Source: Rhodospirillaceae bacterium (GTDB taxonomy: Bacteria > Pseudomonadota > Alphaproteobacteria > Kiloniellales > DSM-21159). Taken from it: DNA of 64,000 nt. The notes beneath the pieces were generated by a model. That model was not told the origin of the DNA and searched no databases. It saw nothing but the letters and a program-made list of their open reading frames with translations. The DNA is taken from the NCBI GenBank assembly GCA_006969625.1, contig CP030885.1:3421430-3485429 (forward strand), read 5' to 3'. Shown piece after piece: positions 46,513 to 57,676 of this stretch (the first letter of the stretch is position 1; each line of letters begins with the position of its first letter). The translations under genes were made by a program, and so were the position numbers.

Positions 46513-47442
46513 ATGGACAAGAAGGTTTTCACGGGCTGCATTCCCGCACTGATGACTCCGTGCACGCGAGACCGCACGCCCGACTTCGACGCCTTGGTCC
46601 GGCGGGCACGGGAATTGATTGCCGAGGGCATGTCGGCCGTCGTCTATTGCGGATCGATGGGCGACTGGCCCCTCTTAACCGACGCGCAGCGCCAGGAAGG
46701 CGTGGCCCGTCTCGTCGATGCGGGCATCCCGACCATCGTCGGCACCGGAGCGGTCAACTCCGCCAGTGCGGCCGATCATGCCGCCCACGCCAGCCGCGTG
46801 GGCGCCCAGGGCCTGATGGTGATCCCCCGGGTCCTGTCGCGAGGCCCCTCGCTGGCCGCGCAGCGCGCCCACTTCGCCCGCATCCTGGACGCCGCACCCG
46901 ACCTGCCGGCGATCGTCTACAACAGCCCCTACTACGGCTTCGCCACGCGCGCCGACCTGTTCTTCGCATTGCGTGAGCGGCACCCGAACCTGATCGGGTT
47001 CAAGGAGTTCGGCGGCGCCGCCGACTTGCGCTACGCGGCGGAGACCATCACCTCCAAGGACGAGAGCCTGATCCTTCTGGTCGGAGTGGATACGCAGGTC
47101 TACCACGGCTACGTGAACTGCGGCGCGGGAGGCGCCATCACGGGCGTCGGCAACGCCCTGCCGAAAGAGGTGCTGCATCTGGTCTCGCTCTGCGAGAAGG
47201 CGGCGAAGGGCGACGTGGAGGCGCGCACGAAGGCCCGCGAACTGGAGGAGGCCATGGGCGTGCTCTCCTCCTTCGACGAAGGCCCGGACCTGGTTCTCTA
47301 CTACAAGCACCTGATGGTCCTGCAGGGCGACCCCGCCTATCGCCGCCATTTCAACGAGACCGACGCGCTCACCGACAGCCAGCGCAGCTATGCCGAACGA
47401 CAGTTCCGGCTCTTCCGAGACTGGTATGCGAACTGGGCGTGA
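46513..47442 (+). CDS. hypD: Delta1-pyrroline-4-hydroxy-2-carboxylate deaminase (HypD), DapA family
   Basis: 309 residues. A DapA/NAL-type TIM barrel: MTPCTRDRTPDFDALVRRA, VVYCGSMGDWPLL (in place of the GTTGE phosphate-type loop), YNSPYYGFATRADLF with the catalytic Tyr, and the Schiff-base Lys164 in IGFKEFGG. The CGSMGDWP and LTDSQR segments match what I recall of the Sinorhizobium HypD group, which deaminates and dehydrates pyrroline-hydroxycarboxylate to 2-oxoglutarate semialdehyde in hydroxyproline breakdown. It follows the transporter genes and precedes aconitase X. The D-hydroxyproline oxidase and semialdehyde dehydrogenase needed for the full 4-hydroxyproline route are not in the window. 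Confidence 0.88.
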   Translation: MDKKVFTGCIPALMTPCTRDRTPDFDALVRRARELIAEGMSAVVYCGSMGDWPLLTDAQRQEGVARLVDAGIPTIVGTGAVNSASAADHAAHASRVGAQGLMVIPRVLSRGPSLAAQRAHFARILDAAPDLPAIVYNSPYYGFATRADLFFALRERHPNLIGFKEFGGAADLRYAAETITSKDESLILLVGVDTQVYHGYVNCGAGGAITGVGNALPKEVLHLVSLCEKAAKGDVEARTKARELEEAMGVLSSFDEGPDLVLYYKHLMVLQGDPAYRRHFNETDALTDSQRSYAERQFRLFRDWYANWA

Positions 47443-47473
47443 TCCCCGTCCCAAGACGAGCGGAACTTCCGCC

Positions 47474-49150
47474 ATGGGACAGCTCGTCGTCGCGGCCGAC
47501 GTCGAAGGACCGGTTCTGGTCTGCTCCGAGGGGCTGAGCTTCTGGGGCGGCGTCGACCCCGTAACGGGCGGTGTGATCGACGCGCATCACCCCCAGCATG
47601 GCCGGTCGCTCGCCGGACGGATCGTCTTGATGCCGACCAGCCGGGGGTCCTGCTCGGGCAGTGGCGTGCTTCTCGCCCTCGCCCTGAACGGCAGGGCCCC
47701 GCAAGCGCTCGTTTTCAGGGAAGACGAAGACATCCTCACGCTGGGCGCGCTTCTCGCCGGTCGCATGTTCGAGAGACCTCTGGCCGTTGTCCAGCTTTCG
47801 GACGTCGACTACGATCGGGCGTCGAAGGCACGCCATCTGCGCATCGCCGGCAGCACGCTCGAAAGCGAGGAATTCTCGCTGTCCCTTGCGCCCTTGTCGG
47901 CCGACCGTGTGCACCTGACCGGGGCGGACCGCGCGATGCTGGAGGGCGACGGCGGCCCTGCGGTCAAGCTGGCCATGGAAACGCTCTGTACGATGGCCGC
48001 GCTGCAAGGCGCCAGAGAGCTGATCGACGTGAGCCGCGTTCACATCGACGGCTGCATCTACCACAGCCCTGCCAACCTGCGCTTCGCGGAGGCGATGGCG
48101 CAGATGGGCGCAAAAGTGCGGGTGCCGACGACGATGAATGCGATCTCGGTCGACTATGCGAATTGGCGGGACCAGCAGATCTCTCCCGACTTCGGCGTGC
48201 CGGCGAGCAGGCTCGCCGAGGCCTATCTTCGCATGGGCGCGCAACCCAGCTTCACCTGCGCGCCCTATCAACTGGACGACAAGCCGCGCCGAGGCGAGGC
48301 CATCGGCTGGTCGGAATCGAACGCGGTCATCTACGCGAACAGCGTGCTGGGCGCGCGGACGGCGAAGATTCCCGATTACCTCGACCTCTGCATCGCGCTG
48401 ACGGGGCGGGCGCCGCGCGCCGGTGTCTATCTTGACGAGAACCGGGCGGCCGGCCGCGAGATCGAAGTGGACCTGCCGGAGGGATATGACGACGCGCTCT
48501 GGCCCCTCCTGGGATGGCTCGCTGGACAGATGGCGCCCGATCGGATCCCGCTGCTGACCGGGCTCGAGGCGGCCGCGCCGTCCGAAGACGATCTGAGAGC
48601 GCTGTGCGCCGCCTTCGGCACCACCTCCGCCGCCCCGATGCTGCACGTGGCGGGGCTGACCCCGGAAGGCGACCGGCCGGCGGCGGCGGATGCCGACCGG
48701 GTTCGCATCGCCCAGGCCGATTTCGCGCGCGCCTGGCGCGAATTCAACTCCGGCAGCCGAGAGGTCGACTTGGTCTCCCTCGGCAGCCCGCATTTCTCCT
48801 TGGACGAAATGCGAAGGTTCGCGACGCTGATGACCGGCCGCAGATGCCATGACGACGTCTCCGTGATCGTCACGCTGGGGCGCGCAACCCTCGAAGCGGC
48901 CCAAGCCGAAGGACTGGTCTCCCAACTCGAAGGCGCGGGCGTTCGCGTCGTCCCCGACATTTGCTGGTGCTCCATCACCGAGCCCCTGTTTCCTCCGACC
49001 GCGAGGGTCTTGATGACCAACTCCGGCAAGTACGCCCACTACGCCCCCGGGCTTTGCGGACGCGAGGTGCGTTTTGGCAGCCTGAAGGACTGCGCCGACG
49101 CGGCCCGGAGCGGCCGCGCGCCGACCGACCCGCCAGCCTGGTTGAGATGA
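47474..49150 (+). CDS. acnX: Aconitase X, fused small+large domain (probable cis-3-hydroxy-L-proline dehydratase)
   Basis: 558 residues from the ATG at 47474 (MGQLVVAADVEGPVLV); starts at 47390 or 47426 would overlap or crowd hypD. The small (DUF126) domain spans residues 1-135, with SEGLSFWGGVDP and the swivelling motif SRGSCSGSGVLL. The large (DUF521) domain has HIDGCIYHSPANLRFAEAMA, VPTTMNAISVDY, and near the C-terminus ICWCSITEPL and NSGKYAHYAPGL. Both domains are in one chain, as in the fused subtype. Aconitase X proteins have been shown to act as cis-3-hydroxy-L-proline dehydratases. The hydroxyproline context supports this over mevalonate-pathway relatives in archaea. It is last in the operon. 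Confidence 0.88.
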   Translation: MGQLVVAADVEGPVLVCSEGLSFWGGVDPVTGGVIDAHHPQHGRSLAGRIVLMPTSRGSCSGSGVLLALALNGRAPQALVFREDEDILTLGALLAGRMFERPLAVVQLSDVDYDRASKARHLRIAGSTLESEEFSLSLAPLSADRVHLTGADRAMLEGDGGPAVKLAMETLCTMAALQGARELIDVSRVHIDGCIYHSPANLRFAEAMAQMGAKVRVPTTMNAISVDYANWRDQQISPDFGVPASRLAEAYLRMGAQPSFTCAPYQLDDKPRRGEAIGWSESNAVIYANSVLGARTAKIPDYLDLCIALTGRAPRAGVYLDENRAAGREIEVDLPEGYDDALWPLLGWLAGQMAPDRIPLLTGLEAAAPSEDDLRALCAAFGTTSAAPMLHVAGLTPEGDRPAAADADRVRIAQADFARAWREFNSGSREVDLVSLGSPHFSLDEMRRFATLMTGRRCHDDVSVIVTLGRATLEAAQAEGLVSQLEGAGVRVVPDICWCSITEPLFPPTARVLMTNSGKYAHYAPGLCGREVRFGSLKDCADAARSGRAPTDPPAWLR

Positions 49151-49249
49151 AGGCCACCTGGACGTCATCATGACCCTGCTTCCGACGTCGGCGGTCGTGC
49201 CCCTGAGGGTCGGGTAGGAGCTCGGCGGCGGTCTCTGCGGGCGGACTCT

Positions 49250-49465
49250 CCGGGCGGGTCGATTCTGTGGATCTTGCCGCGGTGCTGCTTGGCGAAGGTC
49301 CTGTAGGCGAGCACCTCCGCCCCGGCCTGGTCGATCAGCGCAGCGCGCTTGGCCAGCTTCGGGCGCACCCGGCCGGCGACCTGGTGCCACGGGGCCTTTG
49401 CGGCCTCGGCCTGGTCCTGGGCGAAGGGCGTGGCGACAAAGGCCGAGACGACGCGCCGGCGGCTG
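49250..49465 (-). pseudogene. Decayed IS256/Mutator-family transposase fragment
   Basis: On the minus strand the reading frame gives RRVVSAFVATPFAQ, then WHQVAGRVRPKLAK, then GAEVLAYRTFAKQH followed by RGKIHRIDP. This aligns with the conserved IS256-type stretch (saFiaTaFaQ ... VadqlRpKlpkla ... eeDVLAYmtFPkqHRaKihsTNP). Homology stops where NPxERLNxEIKRR should follow, and there is no start or downstream part. It is a fossil about 70 codons long in the gap between the hydroxyproline and sarcosine clusters. The rest of the 363-base gap (49151-49513) holds nothing recognisable. Confidence 0.7.
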
Positions 49466-49513
49466 CGGCCGGCATCGGCCGGGGCGCTGCGCCGGCGATC
49501 CGGTCAGCGCGGG

Positions 49514-50047
49514 TCACAGCACCGCAGCGCCGGCCGCTTCGACCATCCAGGCGGCGAGATAGGGCGCGAAGGGCGCTTCGACGTGCACGCGCAGGCAGCC
49601 GGCGTCGCGCAGGTAGAGCAGGCACCAGCAGCCCGCGAACAGCAGTGCGGCCGATCGACTCGGCGACGGCTGCGCAAGGTCGAGCGGGGCGGCTTGCGCG
49701 ACCAGGCCGGCCGCCGCCTCTCCCGCCAGATCCAGCACGGCCCAGCCGTCATCCACCGGCGTCGTCGCGTAACCGCCCGCCTGCCAGCCCGCGACCCCAG
49801 GGCCGTGCGAGTCGACCAGCAGGGCCCGGTCGCGAGCGATGCGCACGAACGCAGCGTCGCCCTTGGCAAGGTCCAGCAGGCCGACCTCGACCGCCTGCGA
49901 GGCCAACTCGCGCCGCGCCGCCGCCAGCTCGCCGCTGACCAGGGTCTGGCGCAGGCCCGGCACCCAGGCGATCTCGAGTCCGGCCCGCTCGACCAGCGGC
50001 CCGGAGCGGTCGGGCGGCGGCGCCCAGCGCTGGGAGATCTCACGCAT
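49514..50047 (-). CDS. soxG: Sarcosine oxidase gamma subunit
   Basis: 177 residues from the ATG at 50047, which overlaps the soxA stop by eight bases (ATGCGTGA). It has the weakly conserved SoxG pattern: LAIAWVPGLRQTL-like opening, a central VDSHGPGVAG region and a C-terminal CLLYLRDAGCLRVHVEAPFAPYLAAWM. In the heterotetrameric enzyme gamma packs against alpha near the folate-binding domain. Assignment depends partly on position as last gene of soxBDAG; the sequence itself is divergent, as usual for this subunit. Confidence 0.82.
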   Translation of the reverse strand: MREISQRWAPPPDRSGPLVERAGLEIAWVPGLRQTLVSGELAAARRELASQAVEVGLLDLAKGDAAFVRIARDRALLVDSHGPGVAGWQAGGYATTPVDDGWAVLDLAGEAAAGLVAQAAPLDLAQPSPSRSAALLFAGCWCLLYLRDAGCLRVHVEAPFAPYLAAWMVEAAGAAVL

Positions 50048-52913
50048 CGATGCGCGCTCCTTGCGGGTCGAAGAAGGCCGGCGCGCAGAGCGTCGCCTCC
50101 AGCCCCGCCCCGAGATGCAGCAGCCGCACCCGCTCACCCAGGCGCGCGCGACCTCGCTCGATCAGCCCCAGGGCGATCGGCCGGCCCAGCGCGGGGCTGT
50201 CGTAGCTGGAGGTGACGTAGCCGATGGAGCGTCGCTGCGGCCCCTGTCCCGTGACCGCGTGCGCGCCGGTCGGCAGCGGCGGCGCGCCATCCGGAACCTG
50301 CAGGCCGACCAACTGCCGCCGGTCGTCGCGCTGCGCATCCGGGAGCATCAGCGAACGCCGACCGACGAACTCGTCGTTGCGCTTGCGCAGCGGCCCCTCC
50401 ATCCCGAGGTCCTGGGGCAGGGTCAGGCCGTCGGTGTCCTTGCCGACGACGACGAAGCCCTTCTCCGCCCGCAGGGTCAGCAGCGCCTCCAGGCCGATGC
50501 GGCGGCCGCCGTGCCCTTCCAGCCCGGCACACAGGCGCGCCCACAGCCGGCCGGCTGCCGACTGCGGCACGGAGAGCTCGTAGGAGCGGTCACCGGTGAA
50601 GCTGACACGCGCGATGCGCAGCGGCACATCTTCCCAGGCGCTCTCGGCCAGCGTCATATGCGCCAACTCGGCCAGCGCAGGCGCCGCCTGGGGCAACGCC
50701 ACCTCGACCAGGGCGCGCGCCCTGGGGCCGGTTGCCGTCAGCGTCGCCCAGTGGGACGTCGCATCGTGGACGAAGACGCGGGCGGGATCGAAGCGATCCT
50801 GCCGCCACTCCTCCAGGCGCAGCCGAACCGCCGGGACATGGCCCGACGAGCAGGAGAAGACGAAGCGGTCTTCGGCGAGCCGCGCCACCACGCCGTCGTC
50901 GAACACCACCCCGCTCTCCGACAGCATCAGCACGTAGCGGATGCGCCCGACCTCGAGGGTGGAGACCCGGTTGTACAGCACGAAGTCGAGCAGCTTGGCG
51001 GCGTCCGGGCCGATCACCTCGATCTTGCCCAGCGGCGAGCCGTCGAACAAGCCAACGGCTTGACGGGCTGCACGCGCCTCGGCCGCAACGGCGGTGGGGC
51101 CGGCGCCGGGATCATCCGAGCGAGCGTACCAGGCTGGGCGCAGCCAGCCGCCATACTCGCGGAAGGCGGCGTCGGCCGCGCGATGCTCGGGCTCGAGCTG
51201 CAGCCGACGCAGCGGGTTGAAGAACTGGCCGCGGCGACGCCCGCCCAGGATGCTGAGGGGCACCGGGACGAAGGGCGGCCGGAAGGTCGTCGTGCCGACC
51301 TCGGGGATGCTGCGCCCGGACAGCTCGGCCATCGCCGCCAGACCCGCCATGTTCGAGGTCTTGCCCTGGTCGGTGGCCATGCCGAGGGTGGTGTAGCGCT
51401 TGAGGTGCTCGACCGACCGAAAGCCCTCGCGTGCCGCCAGCGCCACGTCCTTCAGCGTGACGTCGTTCTGCAGGTCGATCCACTGGCGTCCCTCGGCATC
51501 CGGCCGCGGCCAGGCCGGCTCGAACGCGTAGGCCGGATCGGGCAACTCCGGCTGGGGCGCGGGACCGGCGCCCGCGGCTGCGGTATGGCCGTCCGCCAGC
51601 GCCGCCGCCAGGCCGAAGCGGCCGTTGGCCGCACCGGCGACACGCAGACCGTTCACCGCGCCGTCCGGCACGAAGGCGGCGAGCTCCTCGGCAAAGCGCA
51701 CCCGGCCGCCGGCATGGCGCCACAGATGCACCGATGGCGTCCAACCGCCGGAGACCAGCAGCGCGTCCGCCGCCAACTCTCTCCCGCCCGCCCGCACGGC
51801 GGTGACGCCGCCTCGGCCGACGACGCCCTCGGGCAGGCGGCCCCGGTGCACCGGCAGGTCGCACGTCGCCATGGCGGGACTGTCGCTGCGGATGTCGAGG
51901 ATCTCCACCGCCACGCCGGCTTCGGCCAGCGCCGCCGCCGTGCGATAGGCCGTGTCGTTGTTGGTCGCCACGACCGCCCGGCGCCCCGGCGCCACCGCCC
52001 AGACCCGCAGATAGCGCAGCGCCGCCTCGGCCAGCATCACTCCCGGTCGGTCGTTGTCGGGAAAGGTCAGCGGCCGCTCTATGGCGCCGGCGGCCAGCAC
52101 GCTCACCTGCGGGCGGATTCGCCAGAGCTGGTCCGGCGCCTCGCCCAATCGTCGCCATGCGCACACCAGGCCGTGGTCGTAGATGCCGTAGGCGGTCGTC
52201 CAGGCCAGGTAGCGCCCCCCGGCAGCCGCCACCCGTTCCAGCGTGTCCTGCACCCAGTCGTGCCAATCGGCCCCGCCGATGGTGCCGCCGAGCCAGCGCA
52301 GGCTACCGCCCGGTTCGGGCTGGTCGTCGAGCAGCAGCACCCGTTCGCCGCGCGCCGCCGCCGCCCGCGCCGCCGCCAGACCGGCAGGCCCGGCGCCGAC
52401 CACCAAGAGATCGCAGGCGGCGTCGATCTGCGGCGCCGTGCCGGGCGGACGGTGATCCGGATCCAGCCGGCCGAGCCCGGCCATCGCCCGGATGCGCGGC
52501 TCGAACAGCTCCCAGCCCGGCCACATGAAGGTCTTGTAGTAGAAGCCGGCCGGCAGGAAGCGGGAAAAGCGGTCGATCCAGGCTTGCCGGTCGCCGCCGG
52601 CGTCCGGCGCGGCGTTGACGGCGGCGACCGCCAGTCCTTCGACCAGCGGCTCGCAGGTGGCGCGCAGGTTCGGCGCGGTCCGGCCGTCGCGCGTCACATC
52701 CACCAGGGCGTTCGGCTCCTCGACGCCGGCGGCGAAGAGACCGCGCGGCCGGTGATACTTGAAGCTGCGTGCGACGATGCGCACGCCGTTGGCGAGCAGC
52801 GCGGAGGCGATCGTGTCGCCCGGATGGCCCGTCAGCGGGCGCCCGTCGAAGGTGAACGACAGGCGCCGGCTGCGGTCGATCGCGCCGCCCTCGGGAAGCC
52901 GCCAGCCGCTCAT
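50040..52913 (-). CDS. soxA: Sarcosine oxidase alpha subunit
   Basis: 957 residues, normal for the family. Residues about 15-95 form a ferredoxin-like fold (LSFTFDGRPLTGHPGDTIASAL). A NAD-binding fold follows (LLVVGAGPAGLAAARAAAARGERVLLLDD from about residue 167), then a second nucleotide domain. The C-terminal half from about residue 590 is a GcvT-like aminomethyltransferase domain that binds tetrahydrofolate and captures formaldehyde as methylene-THF (GKIEVIGPDAAKLLDFVLYN is its opening). With SoxB, D and G it oxidises sarcosine to glycine. Its ATG overlaps the soxD stop (ATGA). Confidence 0.95.
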   Translation of the reverse strand: MSGWRLPEGGAIDRSRRLSFTFDGRPLTGHPGDTIASALLANGVRIVARSFKYHRPRGLFAAGVEEPNALVDVTRDGRTAPNLRATCEPLVEGLAVAAVNAAPDAGGDRQAWIDRFSRFLPAGFYYKTFMWPGWELFEPRIRAMAGLGRLDPDHRPPGTAPQIDAACDLLVVGAGPAGLAAARAAAARGERVLLLDDQPEPGGSLRWLGGTIGGADWHDWVQDTLERVAAAGGRYLAWTTAYGIYDHGLVCAWRRLGEAPDQLWRIRPQVSVLAAGAIERPLTFPDNDRPGVMLAEAALRYLRVWAVAPGRRAVVATNNDTAYRTAAALAEAGVAVEILDIRSDSPAMATCDLPVHRGRLPEGVVGRGGVTAVRAGGRELAADALLVSGGWTPSVHLWRHAGGRVRFAEELAAFVPDGAVNGLRVAGAANGRFGLAAALADGHTAAAGAGPAPQPELPDPAYAFEPAWPRPDAEGRQWIDLQNDVTLKDVALAAREGFRSVEHLKRYTTLGMATDQGKTSNMAGLAAMAELSGRSIPEVGTTTFRPPFVPVPLSILGGRRRGQFFNPLRRLQLEPEHRAADAAFREYGGWLRPAWYARSDDPGAGPTAVAAEARAARQAVGLFDGSPLGKIEVIGPDAAKLLDFVLYNRVSTLEVGRIRYVLMLSESGVVFDDGVVARLAEDRFVFSCSSGHVPAVRLRLEEWRQDRFDPARVFVHDATSHWATLTATGPRARALVEVALPQAAPALAELAHMTLAESAWEDVPLRIARVSFTGDRSYELSVPQSAAGRLWARLCAGLEGHGGRRIGLEALLTLRAEKGFVVVGKDTDGLTLPQDLGMEGPLRKRNDEFVGRRSLMLPDAQRDDRRQLVGLQVPDGAPPLPTGAHAVTGQGPQRRSIGYVTSSYDSPALGRPIALGLIERGRARLGERVRLLHLGAGLEATLCAPAFFDPQGARIDA

Positions 52914-53176
52914 GCCTCGCGCCCCGGCATCGCCTCCGCCCCCAGGATCTCGTGCGTCACGGTGTGCCGGCTCAGAACGAAGAACTCTCCGCAGGCCAGG
53001 TGGACCCAGACCTCGCGGCTGACGCCCTTGGGATTCGCCTGGGCGTGCAGGTAGTCGGCCCAGGCCGTCTCCGACACCGCCTCGGCCGGTTCCGGCCGGA
53101 CCTTGCCGGCCTCGCCGCCGTAGTGGAACTCGGTCTCCGGGCGCGGGCCGCAGAAGGGACAGGGGAAGAGCTGCAT
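52910..53176 (-). CDS. soxD: Sarcosine oxidase delta subunit
   Basis: 88 residues. MQLFPCPFCGPRPETEFHYGG supplies the Cys-X2-Cys and His ligands, and WVHLACGEFFVLSRHTVTHEIL the further Cys/His, matching the zinc-binding delta subunit. VSREVWVH and WADYLHAQANPKG are highly typical of SoxD. It lies 21 bases after soxB and overlaps soxA. Confidence 0.95.
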   Translation of the reverse strand: MQLFPCPFCGPRPETEFHYGGEAGKVRPEPAEAVSETAWADYLHAQANPKGVSREVWVHLACGEFFVLSRHTVTHEILGAEAMPGREA

Positions 53177-53197
53177 GAAGGCCTCGACGCCTCCCGT

Positions 53198-54454
53198 TCA
53201 GTGCGCGATGCCGGCGCCGGCCGCCTCGTCGATCAGCCGGCCGGTCTCGAAGCGCGCGAGGTCGAAGGGACGGCTGATCTCGTGGTGGCCACCGGTCGCG
53301 ATCAGGTGGGCGAGCAGCCAGCCGCCGGCCGGGATCGCCTTGAAACCGCCGGTGCCCCAGCCGCAGTTCAGGTACAGGCCGGGCAGCGGGCTCGGTCCGA
53401 TGAGCGGCGAGCTGTCGGGCACCACGTCGACGATACCGGCCCAGTGGCGCAGCAGCTTGAGCTGGCCGACCGCCGGCAGCATCTCCAGCAGGCCGGAGAT
53501 CACCTGCTCCTGCACCGGCGGGTTGCCACGCTGGCCGTAGGAGGGCACGCGGTCGAGGCCGCCGCCGATGACCAGCTCTCCCTTGTCCGACTGGCTGAGG
53601 TAGGTGCCGGTGCCGAACGAGAAGAGTATCGTGTCGAGCATCGGCTTGACCGGCTCCGAAACGAAGGCCTGCAAGGCGTAGGAGTGGATCGGCAGGCGAA
53701 AACCCGCGCGCTCGGCGAGCACCGAGGAGTGGCCGGCGACCGCCAGGCCGATGGCGCCAGCGCGCACCTCCCCCAGGCTTGTGTCGACGCCGACGCAGCG
53801 GCCGTTTTCGACCAGGAAGCCGGTGACCTCGCAGCTCTCCACGATGTCGACGCCGAGCGCGCTGGCCGCACGCGCATAGCCCCAGGCGACCGCGTCGTGG
53901 CGGGCGACGCCGGCCCGCCCCTGCCAGATCGCGCCGTGTACCGGAAAGCGCGCGTCGGGGGCATCGTTGAGCAGCGGCACCTTCTGCATCACCTGGTCGC
54001 GTCCGAACAGCTCGGCGTCGGCGCCGTTGATCTGCATCGCGTTCACGATGCGCGCGGCGATCTCCATCTCCAGCTCGGAGTGCGCGACCATCAGCATGCC
54101 GCGCTGACTGAGCATGATGTTGTAGTTCAGCTCACGCGACAGGCCTTCGTAGAGGCGCAACGCGAAGTCGTAGAGCGCGACGCTTTCGGGAAAGAAGTAG
54201 TTGGAGCGGACGACCGTGGTGTTGCGGCCGGTGTTGCCGCCGCCCAGCCAGCCTTTTTCCAGCACTGCCACCCGGCGCATACCGTGCAGCTTGGCGAGGT
54301 AGTAGGCGGTGGCCAGGCCGTGACCGCCGCCGCCGACGATCACCGCGTCATACGCCGCCTGCGGCCGCTCCGGCTTGCGCCAGGCCTCCGGCCAGCCGGT
54401 ATGGCCGCGCAGCCCTTCGCGCACGAGAGACCAGGCGGAGTAGCGCCGCATCAT
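53198..54454 (-). CDS. soxB: Sarcosine oxidase beta subunit
   Basis: 418 residues, starting at the first of two consecutive ATG codons. FAD-binding fold DAVIVGGGGHGLATAYYLAKLHG (from about residue 36), then GWLGGGNTGRNTTVVRSNYF. His173 in PVHGAIWQ sits where the covalent-FMN histidine of the heterotetrameric enzymes is found. The C-terminal DAO motif is LYLNCGWGTGGFKAIPAGG. SoxB oxidises sarcosine with noncovalent FAD and passes electrons to FMN and oxygen. It follows the dimethylglycine dehydrogenase by 37 bases, so the product of that enzyme is the substrate of this one. Confidence 0.95.
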   Translation of the reverse strand: MMRRYSAWSLVREGLRGHTGWPEAWRKPERPQAAYDAVIVGGGGHGLATAYYLAKLHGMRRVAVLEKGWLGGGNTGRNTTVVRSNYFFPESVALYDFALRLYEGLSRELNYNIMLSQRGMLMVAHSELEMEIAARIVNAMQINGADAELFGRDQVMQKVPLLNDAPDARFPVHGAIWQGRAGVARHDAVAWGYARAASALGVDIVESCEVTGFLVENGRCVGVDTSLGEVRAGAIGLAVAGHSSVLAERAGFRLPIHSYALQAFVSEPVKPMLDTILFSFGTGTYLSQSDKGELVIGGGLDRVPSYGQRGNPPVQEQVISGLLEMLPAVGQLKLLRHWAGIVDVVPDSSPLIGPSPLPGLYLNCGWGTGGFKAIPAGGWLLAHLIATGGHHEISRPFDLARFETGRLIDEAAGAGIAH

Positions 54455-54491
54455 CCCCGCACCCTACGAGCTTTGCACGCCGGCGCGGGCA

Positions 54492-56900
<2,409 letters not shown>

Positions 56901-56955
56901 CGTTCCCCTCCCCGTGGCGGCTTACCAGAATCCTTAGCGGATCGCCGCGACCGTT

Positions 56956-56977
56956 GTCTAGACACTAGTGTCCAGAC
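56956..56977. promoter_or_regulatory. 22-base palindromic operator between dimethylglycine dehydrogenase and tetR
   Basis: GTCTAGACACTAGTGTCCAGAC is palindromic at 20 of 22 positions, with a perfect 12-base core GACACTAGTGTC (56961-56972). It lies midway in the 112-base divergent region, so one bound dimer could block both promoters. The same half sites recur at 60522-60537 in front of the TRAP binding-protein gene. Confidence 0.75.
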
Positions 56978-57012
56978 TTGTCGGAACGAGCCCGCCGGTC
57001 TAAGCAGGCTGC

Positions 57013-57648
57013 ATGTCGGGACTCGTCGAGAACGGAACTGCGGGCCGCACCGCGCGCGAGGACTGGATCCGCGTCGCGTTGCAGACCCTGGTCAGCGAGG
57101 GGGTCGAGAAGGTTCGTGTGCTGAACCTGGCGCAGATCCTGGGGGTATCGCGCTCCAGCTTCTACTGGTTCTTCAAGAGCCGGCGCGATCTGCTCGACCA
57201 GCTTCTGCAACACTGGGAGCGCAGCAATACCTCCTGCATCGTCACGCGCGCCGAGCGGCCGGCGCCGACCATCACGCAGGCCGTCCTCAACGTGTTCGAG
57301 TGTTGGGTGAACGAGGAGATCTACGATCCACGCCTCGACTTCGCGGTGCGCGAATGGGCCCGCCGGTCGGAGCAGGTGCGCCAGGTGGTCGACCGCGCGG
57401 ACGAGTTGCGCATCGCCGCCCTGACCGAGATGTACCGGCGGCACGGCTTCGAGAAGGTGGAAGCCTTCGTGCGCGCGCGCATTCTCTACTTCATGCAGAT
57501 CGGCTACTACGCCCTCGAGGTGCGCGAGCCGATGGACCAGCGCCTGGGCTACCTCGAGGCCTATCTGCGCGGTTTCACCGGCTGCGAGCCGACGGCGGAC
57601 GAGATCGCCCGCTTCCGCTCCTTCGCCGAGCGCCACCCGGCCGCTTGA
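57013..57648 (+). CDS. TetR-family transcriptional regulator
   Basis: 211 residues. The N-terminal HTH is ALQTLVSEGVEKVRVLNLAQILGVSRSSFYWFFKSRRDLLDQLL (about residues 22-66), standard for TetR except for FYWFF where FYYHF is usual. The ligand domain is helical with no assignable ligand. It is divergent from the dimethylglycine dehydrogenase/sox operon and converges on the TRAP transporter. Because the same palindrome occurs at its own promoter region and in front of dctP, it probably represses the catabolic operon, itself and the transporter. Confidence 0.92.
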   Translation: MSGLVENGTAGRTAREDWIRVALQTLVSEGVEKVRVLNLAQILGVSRSSFYWFFKSRRDLLDQLLQHWERSNTSCIVTRAERPAPTITQAVLNVFECWVNEEIYDPRLDFAVREWARRSEQVRQVVDRADELRIAALTEMYRRHGFEKVEAFVRARILYFMQIGYYALEVREPMDQRLGYLEAYLRGFTGCEPTADEIARFRSFAERHPAA

Positions 57649-57676
57649 GATCGCTGACCGGCGGCGCGCCGCGGGC

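Noticed and set aside
47369-49390. 673-codon minus-strand frame opposite aconitase X
   Set aside because: Opposite a clear aconitase X gene; its translation has no family features, and the IS256-like residues are in a different frame.
57649-57676. CGGCGCGCCG palindrome between tetR and dctM as a terminator
   Set aside because: Only 10 bases, no loop room and no T-run; common by chance in this base composition.
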